From CAZFLM01 sp964519955 (GTDB lineage Bacteria; Armatimonadota; Chthonomonadetes; Chthonomonadales; CAJBBX01): a DNA stretch of 49,783 bases. Location: NCBI GenBank assembly GCA_964519955.1, contig CAZFLM010000051.1, positions 1 through 49,783 of the forward strand. The letters run 5' to 3'. A model generated the notes under the pieces. It searched no databases. It saw nothing but the letters and a program-made list of their open reading frames with translations, and was not told where the DNA came from. The position numbers and the translations under genes were made by a program. Numbering within the stretch: the stretch's first letter is position 1; each line of letters begins with the position of its first letter. Positions 31,177 through 38,376 of this stretch are shown in pieces.

Positions 31177-31278
31177 ACAGGATGTACATGATGTACAGGA
31201 TGGCCGGCAGGCGTCCCGTCGGACTGACCATCGCAATGCGGTTGCACATCCCATCCTGTCCATCCTGTTCATTGATGT
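31177..31278 (+). repeat. inverted nonamer repeats in the pdhB-pdhC gap
   Basis: Left: three 9-bp units ACAGGATGT, ACATGATGT, ACAGGATGG (31177-31203). Right, in inverse orientation: two ACAGGATGG units (complement of 31251-31268) plus flanking matches. The arms can pair into a long hairpin in the mRNA between E1-beta and E2. Confidence 0.75.
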
Positions 31279-31305
31279 TAAGAGGTCGTCGTCGTGCCGC
31301 TTTCG

Positions 31306-31321
31306 CGGGCCACCGTGCCCG
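31306..31321 (+). repeat. degenerate REP-like hairpin, family 1
   Basis: CGGGC-CACCGT-GCCCG: short stem, loop close to the family consensus. It could be chance. Confidence 0.35.
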
Positions 31322-31357
31322 TTTCGTCGATCGGGGTTGCCCCGACTGGGAGAGAAC

Positions 31358-32614
31358 ATGCTCGAGATCCGCATGCCCAAGATGGGTGACGGGATGGACG
31401 AAGGCACCATCCTGCGGTGGTTGAAGCGCGAAGGCGACAAGGTTGCTGTCGAGGAGCCGATCGCCGAGATCGAGACCGACAAGGCGAACGTAGAGATCCC
31501 CGCCGAGGACGCCGGCGTGCTGGCGCAGATCGTCGTCCGCGAGGGCGAGACGGTGCCTGTGGGCGCGGTCATCGCGCTGCTCGGATCGGGCGCCGGCGAT
31601 GTCGCGGCTCCGGTTGCCGCGGCAAAGCCTGCCGCGCCCGCCGCGAAGCCTGCCGCCGCGCCGAAGGATGCGCCCGCGCCTGCTTCCGCCATCGAGGCTC
31701 CGGCTCCGGCCGTCCGCGTCAAGGCATCGCCGCTGGCGAAGCGGGTCGCGAAGGAACTCGGCATCGCGCTGCAGGATGTGGCGGGCTCCGGCCCGGGCGG
31801 CCGCGTCGTCGAGCGCGACGTCCGCGCCGTCGCTGAGAAGAGGGGCGTCCCCGCTCCGCCTGCGCCGGTCCCGGCGGTCACCGTTCGGGGCAGCGTGCCC
31901 GAGGCCGCGGCGCCGTTCCTCGCCGGCAAGGACGAGGACATCAGCCGCATGCGGCGCGCGATCGCCCGGCGGACGGTGCAGAGCAAGCAGACGGTGCCGC
32001 ACTTCTACATCACCATGCCCATCGACATGGACGCCGCGGCCGCCCTCCTTGAGCAAATCAACGCGCAGAACCCCGACCAGAAGATCACGGTGAACGACCT
32101 GGTCGTGAAGGCCTGCGCGCTCGCCCTGGCCAAGTTCCCGGACGTGAACGTGTCCTACACGCCGGACGACCGGATCCGCCGGTACGAGACGATCAACATC
32201 GGAATCGCGGTGGGCACCGACGACGGCCTGCGCATCCCGGTGATCCCGGACTGCGGTGTGAAGTCGCTGCGGCAGATCTCGGCCGACGCCAAGGGGCTCA
32301 TCGCCAAGGCGCGGACGAGCACGCTCACTCCCCAGGAGATGTCCGGCGGCACGTTCAGCGTCTCGAACCTCGGCATGTTCGGTGTCGAGGAGTTCGGCGC
32401 AATCATCAACCCGCCGGAGTCGGCGATCCTGGCTGTGGGCGCGATGGCGGCGGAGGTGGTGGTGGCGCCGAACGGCGAGTTCGTGGCGAAGAAGCGGATG
32501 CGCGTGACGCTTTCGTGCGACCACCGGACTGTCGACGGCCTGCTCGGCGCCAAGTTCCTCAAGGAGGTGCGCCGGCTGCTGGAGGAGCCATTCTCGCTGC
32601 TGGCCTGGTCGTAG
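31358..32614 (+). CDS. pdhC: dihydrolipoamide acyltransferase (E2) of the 2-oxo acid dehydrogenase complex
   Basis: 418 residues. One N-terminal lipoyl domain with the lipoylated Lys42 in IETDKANVE, an Ala/Pro-rich flexible linker (about 80-118), the E1/E3-binding domain (about 122-158, ASPLAKRVAKELGIAL, GSGPGGRVVERDV) and the catalytic acyltransferase domain with SNLGMFGVEEF and CDHRTVDG (His389, Asp393). GGAG is well placed before the ATG. No lipoamide dehydrogenase (E3) gene follows, so E3 must be encoded elsewhere. Confidence 0.93.
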   Translation: MLEIRMPKMGDGMDEGTILRWLKREGDKVAVEEPIAEIETDKANVEIPAEDAGVLAQIVVREGETVPVGAVIALLGSGAGDVAAPVAAAKPAAPAAKPAAAPKDAPAPASAIEAPAPAVRVKASPLAKRVAKELGIALQDVAGSGPGGRVVERDVRAVAEKRGVPAPPAPVPAVTVRGSVPEAAAPFLAGKDEDISRMRRAIARRTVQSKQTVPHFYITMPIDMDAAAALLEQINAQNPDQKITVNDLVVKACALALAKFPDVNVSYTPDDRIRRYETINIGIAVGTDDGLRIPVIPDCGVKSLRQISADAKGLIAKARTSTLTPQEMSGGTFSVSNLGMFGVEEFGAIINPPESAILAVGAMAAEVVVAPNGEFVAKKRMRVTLSCDHRTVDGLLGAKFLKEVRRLLEEPFSLLAWS

Positions 32615-32625
32615 CGAATATGCCA

Positions 32626-32645
32626 GATGGGCCGCCGTGCCCGTC
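32626..32645 (+). repeat. REP-like hairpin repeat, family 1
   Basis: GATGGGC/GCCCGTC with loop CGCCGT just after the E2 stop codon; one wobble pair. Confidence 0.6.
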
Positions 32646-32711
32646 GCGAAGGACCTGCGGGCGCGGTGCCCGGGGGGCTGTCACGCCCTCGGCACCCCGC
32701 CCGTTATGGTG

Positions 32712-32717
32712 TATAAT
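32712..32717 (+). promoter_or_regulatory. -10 box for the zinc-ribbon gene
   Basis: A perfect TATAAT in GC-rich DNA, 79 bp upstream of the ATG at 32796. The -35 is not convincing. Confidence 0.5.
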
Positions 32718-32795
32718 GGGAATGAGCCGTGAAGGGGGCAGGCCGATGCCCCGCTCGTCATGTGGCGAGTTGACGCGCTCGAGGACGGTCTCCGC

Positions 32796-33122
32796 ATGAA
32801 GGCAGCTGTGAAGTGCCACTGTGGCCAGCGCATTTTCTCTCGTGATGTTGTCCAGCAGGGCTACTACGTGCGCAAGTTCGGTCCGAGCTATGTGTACCTG
32901 CGGTTCCGCTGTTCCAGATGCAAGAAGCTCGGCGAGCACTTCATCAAGCACGATGAGTGGGAAGAGGGCCTGCTGCGGGACGACGTGACGGAAGCGAGCG
33001 ACGATGAGCGCCGCGTGTTCGAGCGCCTCGGTCCGATCACGGCGGGAGAGATGGCTGAGTTCCACGGAAAACTGGATCAACCCAGCGCCCTGCGCCACTT
33101 GACGGAGGGTGAGACAAGGTAA
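32796..33122 (+). CDS. zinc-ribbon protein of unknown function
   Basis: 108 residues. CHCGQRIFSRDVVQQG...RCSRCKKLGEHF has a C-x-C and a C-x-x-C pair about 30 residues apart, a plausible zinc ribbon, followed by an acidic helical tail (DEWEEGLLRDDV, DDERRVFERLG). An upstream in-frame ATG at 32760 would add 12 residues; the one chosen gives the compact domain (MKAAVKCHCGQ). It is monocistronic with its own TATAAT and a classic terminator. A transcription or RNA-binding accessory is possible, but no named family is recognised. Confidence 0.72.
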   Translation: MKAAVKCHCGQRIFSRDVVQQGYYVRKFGPSYVYLRFRCSRCKKLGEHFIKHDEWEEGLLRDDVTEASDDERRVFERLGPITAGEMAEFHGKLDQPSALRHLTEGETR

Positions 33123-33126
33123 GCGA

Positions 33127-33148
33127 GGCCGCCGCCAGGCGGCCTTTT
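33127..33148 (+). terminator. rho-independent terminator
   Basis: GGCCGCC-GCCA-GGCGGCC stem-loop followed by TTTT, 5 bp after the stop codon of the zinc-ribbon gene. Confidence 0.88.
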
Positions 33149-33222
33149 CGCTATCACGCGGATGCCGCACGGGCGCTGCCGGCCGCGCCCTCGCTCGGCA
33201 TGGATGGCAAGGCTCATTCCCC

Positions 33223-33990
33223 ATGGGTGATCGCGCGGCGGCTGTCGAGGTCGGTGACGGCGTGTGGCGGATTCGGCACTCGTGGGGCAGCTCCTGGGTC
33301 CTTGCTCGCGGCGACGAAGCCTCCCTCATCGACACCGGCACGTGCTGGGACCTTTCCTTCCTCCGGGCCGGTCTCCGCGCTGCTTGCGGGGGACGCCCGC
33401 CGCGCCTGTGGAACGTGCTGCTCACCCACGCCCATACGGACCACGCCGGCGGCGCCGTTCGTCTGGCGAGTGAGTTTGGCGGCACTGTCGCCTGTCACCG
33501 CGACGAGGCGCCTTTCCTGCGCGCTCACCGTACCTACGTGCCGCGGGGCGCTGGCGCGATCTCCCCGAGCGGCTTCCTGTTCGCCGCCGGCGAGGTCACA
33601 TTCCCCGTGCGGCGAGGACCGGTGGAGACTACGTTCGCCGACGGCGATCTGGTGGACACGCCTGTCGGGCCGCTGCGCGTGGTGCACACCCCCGGCCACA
33701 CGCCCGGCCACATGGCCTATGTGCTCGACGAGCGCGGGTGGGTCTTCAGCGGCGACGCGCTCATCAACGTCATCCCGTGGCGGATGGTGGTCGGCCTGAG
33801 CCTGCCGCCGGGCGTCTTCACCGCCGACTACGCCGCGATGCTGGCCTCCGCGCAGGCGGTAGTGGACCTCCGCCCGAGGGGGCTGCTGTCCGGACATGGC
33901 CCCGCGATCCTGGACGGTACGGCGGAGAAGCTCGCCGACTTCGCCGCGCGGACCATCGAGCCGCGCAGGATTCGCCTGGGGGCGCGCTGA
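33223..33990 (+). CDS. MBL-fold metallo-hydrolase
   Basis: 255 residues of the metallo-beta-lactamase superfamily. Metal ligands appear in THAHTDHAGG (HxHxDH), HTPGHTPGH, FSGDALI (Asp) and LLSGHGP (His), the order of glyoxalase II-like hydrolases. The substrate is unknown. ATG 33223 has no strong SD. It is the gene before rnc, with 61 bp between. Confidence 0.85.
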   Translation: MGDRAAAVEVGDGVWRIRHSWGSSWVLARGDEASLIDTGTCWDLSFLRAGLRAACGGRPPRLWNVLLTHAHTDHAGGAVRLASEFGGTVACHRDEAPFLRAHRTYVPRGAGAISPSGFLFAAGEVTFPVRRGPVETTFADGDLVDTPVGPLRVVHTPGHTPGHMAYVLDERGWVFSGDALINVIPWRMVVGLSLPPGVFTADYAAMLASAQAVVDLRPRGLLSGHGPAILDGTAEKLADFAARTIEPRRIRLGAR

Positions 33991-34051
33991 AACACAAAGG
34001 GAGGCGGACGTCGTCTCGCCGTGACAGGCCGTCCACGGATGGCCGGAGCAA

Positions 34052-34789
34052 GTGGGGTATGCGGGATTGCTAGAGGTCGATACGTCGACCCAGACAGGGG
34101 ACGAGGCCGAGGGGCCACTGGAGGCCCTGCAGGCGCGCCTGCACGTGCGCTTCCGCGACGTGGCGCTCATCGAGACGGCCTTGCGGCACCGGTCGGCAAC
34201 AATCGAGGGGCCGCTGCCGAGCAACGAGCGGCTTGAGTTTCTGGGCGATTCCGTCGTCGGCCTGGTGATCTGTGAGACGCTCTTCACGGAGTTTCCGGAC
34301 GCCGCCGAGGGCGTGCTGGCGAAGGCCAAGGCGTTCCTGGCGAGCGAGGAGGTCCTCGCGGACGCCGGCGCGCGGCTCGGGCTTGCAGACGTGATCCACA
34401 TGAGCGCGTCGGAGTCGTCGGCAGGCGGCGCGGCTCGCCGCTCGACCCTGGCCGATGCGCTCGAGGCGGTCATCGCGGCCGTCTACCTGGACCAGGGCCT
34501 CCGGGTCGCGAAGCGGGTGGTCCGGGCCGCCCTCAAGCCCGCGCTGGAGCAGGTCGAGCGCGACGAGCACCACCGGGACTTCAAGAGCGAGCTGCAGGAG
34601 CGCTACCAGGCGTCGATGCGCGTCACTCCGCACTACAAGATCGTCGAGGAGAGCGGCGCGGACCACGACAAGACGTTCGTGGCGCACGTGTTCGTCGGGC
34701 GCAAGATGCTTGGATCGGGCGAGGGCAAGAGCAAGAAGCAGGCGGAGCAGGAAGCAGCCCACGCGGCGCTGGTCAAGGCGCGCGGCTGA
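34052..34789 (+). CDS. rnc: ribonuclease III
   Basis: 245 residues; cleaves double-stranded RNA in rRNA and mRNA maturation. The catalytic domain has the family signature NERLEFLGDSVVGLVI (about 58-73) and DALEAVIAAVYLDQG with the second acidic pair. The dsRNA-binding domain follows (DFKSELQERYQ...KTFVAHVFVGRKMLG, GKSKKQAEQEAAHAAL). GTG 34052 is used with GGAG only 4 bp upstream; the first 20 residues are variable, so a later start (TTG) is possible. Confidence 0.94.
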   Translation: MGYAGLLEVDTSTQTGDEAEGPLEALQARLHVRFRDVALIETALRHRSATIEGPLPSNERLEFLGDSVVGLVICETLFTEFPDAAEGVLAKAKAFLASEEVLADAGARLGLADVIHMSASESSAGGAARRSTLADALEAVIAAVYLDQGLRVAKRVVRAALKPALEQVERDEHHRDFKSELQERYQASMRVTPHYKIVEESGADHDKTFVAHVFVGRKMLGSGEGKSKKQAEQEAAHAALVKARG

Positions 34790-34800
34790 CGCGTCTGGAG

Positions 34801-34820
34801 GGCGGGCCTCCGTGCCCGCC
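34801..34820 (+). repeat. REP-like hairpin repeat, family 1
   Basis: GGCGGGC/GCCCGCC with loop CTCCGT. Compared with 142-161 both stem partners have changed (T-A to C-G), a true paired substitution. Confidence 0.8.
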
Positions 34821-34849
34821 GCAACACGGTTTGGAGGCTGGGGACACGC

Positions 34850-35656
34850 ATGGCGGATGGCGACGCGCTGTACGGGGTGATCGGGGGGAGCGGCTTCTAC
34901 AGCCTGCTGGACGACGTGCGCGAGGTGCGTGTCGAGACGCCGTACGGCGAGCCGAGCGACAGCGTGTTCCTGGCGGCGCTCGACGGCAAGCGCGTCGCGT
35001 TCCTGCCGCGGCACGGGCGCCAGCACACCATCCCGCCGCACCGCATCAACTTCCGGGCCAACATCTGGGCGCTCAAGTCGCTCGGCGTGAAGTACGTGAT
35101 CAGCCCGTGCGCCGTCGGCAGCCTGCAGCCGCACATCAAGCCTGGGCACTTCGTCGTGTGCGACCAGTTCGTGGATCGCACGCGCGGGCGGATCGATACG
35201 TTCTACGACGGGCCCGAGGTCTACCACGTCAGCCCGGCCGACTCGTACTGCCCCGAGCTGCGGCGGCTGGCCATCGAGGTCATTCGCGAGCACGGCATCG
35301 AGGTGCACGAGACCGGGACCATCGTGGTCATCAACGGGCCGCGCTTCTCGACGAAGGCCGAGAGCAAGTGGTTCTCGTCGCAGGGCTGGGAAGTGGTCGG
35401 CATGACGCAGTACCCGGAGGCCATGCTCGCGCTGGAGCAGTGTATGGCCGTCGTGAATGTTGCACTCGTCACCGACTATGATTGTGGGCTCTTCGCAGAG
35501 GATGTGGTGAAGCCGGTAAGCGCCGCCGAGGTGGGCGAGGTGTTCCACCGCAACTCGGAGCGCATCAAGGCGGTGGTCCTCGACCTGATCCGCCGCATTC
35601 CGGCCGACCTGGAGAGTCCGTGCCATCACGCGTTGGACCACGCGCGCATCGGCTAG
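34850..35656 (+). CDS. mtnP: S-methyl-5'-thioadenosine phosphorylase
   Basis: 268 residues of the purine nucleoside phosphorylase superfamily. It splits methylthioadenosine into adenine and methylthioribose 1-phosphate. Motifs: GVIGGSGFYSL, LPRHGRQHTIPPHRINFRAN (phosphate site), TIVVINGPRFSTKAES and VVGMTQYPEAMLA. The Met-Thr-Gln-Tyr-Pro form of the ribose/base motif is common in bacterial MTAPs; methylthioinosine use cannot be excluded. It is followed by mtnA and apt, which use its two products. Confidence 0.92.
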   Translation: MADGDALYGVIGGSGFYSLLDDVREVRVETPYGEPSDSVFLAALDGKRVAFLPRHGRQHTIPPHRINFRANIWALKSLGVKYVISPCAVGSLQPHIKPGHFVVCDQFVDRTRGRIDTFYDGPEVYHVSPADSYCPELRRLAIEVIREHGIEVHETGTIVVINGPRFSTKAESKWFSSQGWEVVGMTQYPEAMLALEQCMAVVNVALVTDYDCGLFAEDVVKPVSAAEVGEVFHRNSERIKAVVLDLIRRIPADLESPCHHALDHARIG

Positions 35657-35672
35657 GGTGAGCGCCGTGGTG

Positions 35673-35694
35673 GGATGGGCCTCCGTGCCCGTCC
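35673..35694 (+). repeat. REP-like hairpin repeat, family 1
   Basis: GGATGGGC/GCCCGTCC, loop CTCCGT, in the mtnP-mtnA gap. Confidence 0.78.
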
Positions 35695-35789
35695 GCTCTA
35701 GCCTGGGGATGCCCCCGTACCGGTAGCGGCGTCGCTCGCCGCGCCCAACTGCTGTGCCCGCACCGTGCCCGTTCGGAGGGTTGTGCTTC

Positions 35790-36857
35790 ATGCGAGATAG
35801 CGAGAAGGTTCTGCAGACCGTGGCCTGGAAGGGCGGCCGCGTCCGGCTGATCGACCAGACGGCGCTCCCCGAGCGTCTCTCCTACGTCGACCTGGCCGAC
35901 TGGCGCGAGGTGGCCCAGGCCATCCGCACCATGGTCGTGCGCGGCGCGCCGGCCATCGGGTGCTCGGCGGCCCTCGGCATCGCCCTGGGCGCGCGCGGCA
36001 TCATCGCCGAGAACCGCGACGCGTTCCGCAAGCGCATCTCGCAGATCGCCGAGACCTTCCGCGCCGCCCGCCCGACTGCCGTCAACCTCTTCTGGGCTGT
36101 GGACCGGATGATGGCGGTGGTCGACAACACCTCCGGCAACGTCGTCGACATCAAGGACGCCCTGATCCACGAGGCGCTCACGATGCTCAAGGAGGACATC
36201 GAGGCCAACCGGGCGCTAGGGCGCTATGGCGCGGAGTTGCTCAAGGGCGGCGACACGGTGCTCACCCACTGCAACGCGGGCGCCCTGGCGACCGTGGGCT
36301 TCGGCACGGCGCTCGGCGTCATCCGCGCGGCGATCGAAGATGGGAAGAGCATCAAGGTTTTCGCCGACGAGACCCGCCCGCGCCTGCAGGGCATGAAGCT
36401 GACCGCGTGGGAGCTGAGCCAGGACGGCATCCCGGTTACCATCGTGGCGGACTCGATGTCGGCGGTGCTGATGCGCGAGGGCAAGATCGACTGCGTCATC
36501 GTCGGCGCGGACCGCATCGCCGCGAACGGGGACACTGCGAACAAGATCGGCACGTACAATGTGGCCGTCTGCGCCCAGTTCCACCAGGTGCCGTTCTACG
36601 TCGCCGCGCCGTCGTCGACGGTGGACATGGCCCTGCCGGACGGCAGCCGCATCCCCATCGAGGAGCGCGAGTCGGTGGAGATGACGCACGTGGAGGGTAT
36701 CCAGATCGCGCCGGACGGCGTGCCCGTCTGGAACCCGGCCTTCGACGTCACGCCGAACCAGCTTGTGACCGCAATCATCACGGAGAAGGGCGTCGTCAAG
36801 CCGCCCTTTGCGGAGAACCTGAAGCAGATCCTGCCCGCTGCTGGGGCCGCGGTCTGA
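35790..36857 (+). CDS. mtnA: S-methyl-5-thioribose-1-phosphate isomerase
   Basis: 355 residues of the eIF2B-like family; it isomerises methylthioribose 1-phosphate to the ribulose form in the methionine salvage pathway. Motifs: MVVRGAPAIGCSAALG, ARPTAVNLFWA, THCNAGALAT (active-site Cys), FADETRPRLQG, VGADRIAANGDTANKIGTY and the C-terminal NPAFDVTPN. GGAGG lies 10 bp before ATG 35790. mtnB/mtnC/mtnD are not in the window. Confidence 0.94.
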   Translation: MRDSEKVLQTVAWKGGRVRLIDQTALPERLSYVDLADWREVAQAIRTMVVRGAPAIGCSAALGIALGARGIIAENRDAFRKRISQIAETFRAARPTAVNLFWAVDRMMAVVDNTSGNVVDIKDALIHEALTMLKEDIEANRALGRYGAELLKGGDTVLTHCNAGALATVGFGTALGVIRAAIEDGKSIKVFADETRPRLQGMKLTAWELSQDGIPVTIVADSMSAVLMREGKIDCVIVGADRIAANGDTANKIGTYNVAVCAQFHQVPFYVAAPSSTVDMALPDGSRIPIEERESVEMTHVEGIQIAPDGVPVWNPAFDVTPNQLVTAIITEKGVVKPPFAENLKQILPAAGAAV

Positions 36858-36892
36858 AGCGGGCGCCCGCGCCCGACGACTACCAACCCACC

Positions 36893-36920
36893 GATGAGGA
36901 ACACGCCCGTGTTCCTCATC
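36893..36920 (+). promoter_or_regulatory. perfect 12-bp hairpin before the apt ribosome binding site
   Basis: GATGAGGAACAC and GTGTTCCTCATC pair perfectly around loop GCCC. The hairpin starts 35 bp after the mtnA stop and ends 8 bp before AAGGAGG of apt. No T-run follows, so it is not a standard terminator; it may set the mtnA/apt ratio or stabilise a processed end. Confidence 0.65.
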
Positions 36921-36943
36921 TCGCTTCAAGGAGGGCATTTGCC

Positions 36944-37465
36944 TTGGCCGACCTGCTCGCCGCCGGACTGATCCGTGACATCCCCGACTTCCCCAAGCCG
37001 GGCATCCTGTTCAAGGACCTGGTTCCGATCCTCTCCGACCCCGCCGCCCTTCGCGAGGTGGTAGACGGTCTCGCGGCGTGGGCCCGCGAGCGCAAGCCGG
37101 ATGTCATCGTCGGCGTCGAGTCGCGCGGCTTCCTGTTCGGCGTGCCCGTGGCGATGGACCTCGGCATCGCGTTCGCGCCGGTGCGCAAGCCGGGCAAGCT
37201 GCCCTACAAGACCATCTCGGAGTCGTACGCGCTGGAGTACGGCACCAACACGGTCGAGATGCACGAGGACGCGATCAAGCCCGGCCAGCGCGTCATCGTC
37301 CTCGACGACCTGCTCGCCACCGGCGGCACCGCTGCAGCGACCGCGCGCCTGGTCGAGCGCCTCGGCGGCAAGGTTGTCGGCATCGAGTTCGTGGTCGAGC
37401 TGAGCTTCCTCCCCGGCCGCCAGGCTCTCTCCGCGTACGACGTTGGCACGCTGATCACGTACTAG
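36944..37465 (+). CDS. apt: adenine phosphoribosyltransferase
   Basis: 173 residues, the standard length. It converts adenine + PRPP to AMP, thus recycling adenine released by MtnP. Motifs: IRDIPDFPKPGILFKDL, GVESRGFLFGVPVA, RKPGKLPYKT, and the PRPP-binding VIVLDDLLATGGTAAA. TTG 36944 is the start: AAGGAGG lies about 10 bp upstream and the standard N-terminus follows. The frame is open much further upstream inside mtnA, but that is not coding. Confidence 0.94.
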   Translation: MADLLAAGLIRDIPDFPKPGILFKDLVPILSDPAALREVVDGLAAWARERKPDVIVGVESRGFLFGVPVAMDLGIAFAPVRKPGKLPYKTISESYALEYGTNTVEMHEDAIKPGQRVIVLDDLLATGGTAAATARLVERLGGKVVGIEFVVELSFLPGRQALSAYDVGTLITY

Positions 37466-37497
37466 GCGCCGCTCCGAAGCCCCCGCCCCATGCCGGA

Positions 37498-37531
37498 GGG
37501 GGTTGGGGGAGGGGTGGTTCTCCGGGGGGGG
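37498..37531 (+). repeat. G-tract with quadruplex potential after apt
   Basis: G5-TT-G5-A-G4, then a 9-nt loop and G8. The preceding CCCCCGCCCC (37480s) can alternatively pair with it as a hairpin. Lies 33 bp after the apt stop. Confidence 0.55.
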
Positions 37532-37562
37532 ACGGCGGTCTCGTGGCGTCGGCGGTTGTTGG

Positions 37563-37617
37563 GCCGGCGGTTGAAACCGCGCCTGAGAGAGGCACGAAGT
37601 CCGCCTTCGCGGACTGG
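37563..37617 (+). repeat. two-hairpin REP-like repeat, family 2, left of transposase
   Basis: Hairpin 1 GCGGTTGAAACCGC (37567-37580), spacer, hairpin 2 with AGTCCGC/GCGGACT arms around CTTC (37598-37615). It is in inverted orientation to the copies downstream of the transposase. Confidence 0.87.
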
Positions 37618-37645
37618 ACGGCGGTGGGGGAGGAGGGGCTGACCG

Positions 37646-38053
37646 ATGCGGCGTGCGCTGTCGGCGGTGTTCGTCCATGCGGTGTGGGCGACCTGGGACC
37701 GGTTGCCCTTCCTGACGCCTGAGGTCGAGGCTGCTGTGTACGCTGACGTGCGCGCCGAGTGTGCTCGCCTGGGCGTCGAGTTGCTGGAGATAGGCGGTAT
37801 CGAGGACCCTGTCCACATCCTGGTTCGAGTGCCCGCTACGGTGTGCGTTGCCGACCTCATAAAGCAGGTCAAGGGCGCCTCGTCTCACCTTGCGACGCAT
37901 CACGTGACGGGTCCCGGCGGCTTCCGATGGCAGGGCGGCTACGCCGCGTTCAGCGTCTCGCAGGATGGGCTCCCTGCCGCGCGCGCGTACATCCGTGATC
38001 AGAAGCGCCACCACCGTGATGGCTCTGCGCATGACTCATGCGAACCCGACTGA
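37646..38053 (+). CDS. Y1 (IS200-like) REP-associated transposase, HUH motif altered
   Basis: 135 residues of the Y1 transposase/RAYT group, which cut and rejoin single-stranded DNA. Visible: SAVFVHAVWATWDRLPFL, EIGGIEDPVHILVRVP, FRWQGGYAAFSVS and the catalytic-tyrosine region ARAYIRDQKRHH (Tyr115). The normal HUH motif reads DHVH; here codon 55 is CCT (Pro) instead of a CAT-type His, one base change, leaving only His57. GGAGGAGGG precedes ATG 37646. The gene is flanked by inverted family 2 repeats, so it is a REP-type transposase gene, perhaps just inactivated. Confidence 0.88.
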   Translation: MRRALSAVFVHAVWATWDRLPFLTPEVEAAVYADVRAECARLGVELLEIGGIEDPVHILVRVPATVCVADLIKQVKGASSHLATHHVTGPGGFRWQGGYAAFSVSQDGLPAARAYIRDQKRHHRDGSAHDSCEPD

Positions 38054-38073
38054 CCCGCCGTTGTCGTCGTCGT

Positions 38074-38128
38074 TCGGTCCGCGGAGGCGGACCTTGTGCC
38101 GTTCGTAGGCACTGTTTCAACCGCCGGC
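38074..38128 (-). repeat. two-hairpin REP-like repeat, family 2, right copy 1
   Basis: Hairpin 2 GGTCCGC/GCGGACC (38076-38093) is intact; hairpin 1 is decayed (ACTGTTTCAACCGC). Confidence 0.85.
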
Positions 38129-38210
38129 CGCGCGAACCGCCGGCCGCACCACCGCCGGCCCGCGATCGCCGGGCGCACGAACCCGACTGACCCGTCGTTG
38201 CCGTTGCCGT

Positions 38211-38265
38211 TCGGTCCGCGGAGGCGGACCTTGTGCCGTTCGTAGGCGCGGTTTCAACCGCTGGC
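38211..38265 (-). repeat. two-hairpin REP-like repeat, family 2, right copy 2
   Basis: Both hairpins intact: GGTCCGC/GCGGACC (38213-38230) and GCGGTTTCAACCGC (38248-38261). Confidence 0.87.
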
Positions 38266-38376
38266 CCGCACCGACCGCCGGCCGAACACCCGCCGGCCGC
38301 ACACCCGCCGCCGGCCCTAACCCGCGCGCCATCCGCGCCGCCGTCCAACCTATCGCGCCAAGAAGGAGGGTGCGCC

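Larger units (their letters stand above)
38054..38376. other. gene-free repeat zone between transposase and permease
   Basis: Two direct copies of a 137-bp unit (38041-38177, then from 38178), each with a family 2 repeat. These are followed by short CGCCGGCCG-type palindromes (about 38120-38155 and 38274-38320). The unit starts within the last codons of the transposase, so the second copy carries a duplicate of its stop codon. No promoter is recognised before the permease gene. Confidence 0.7.

Noticed and set aside
38066..38376. Possible purine riboswitch before the permease
   Set aside because: The region is fully explained by transposase-associated repeats; no conserved purine-aptamer core could be seen.
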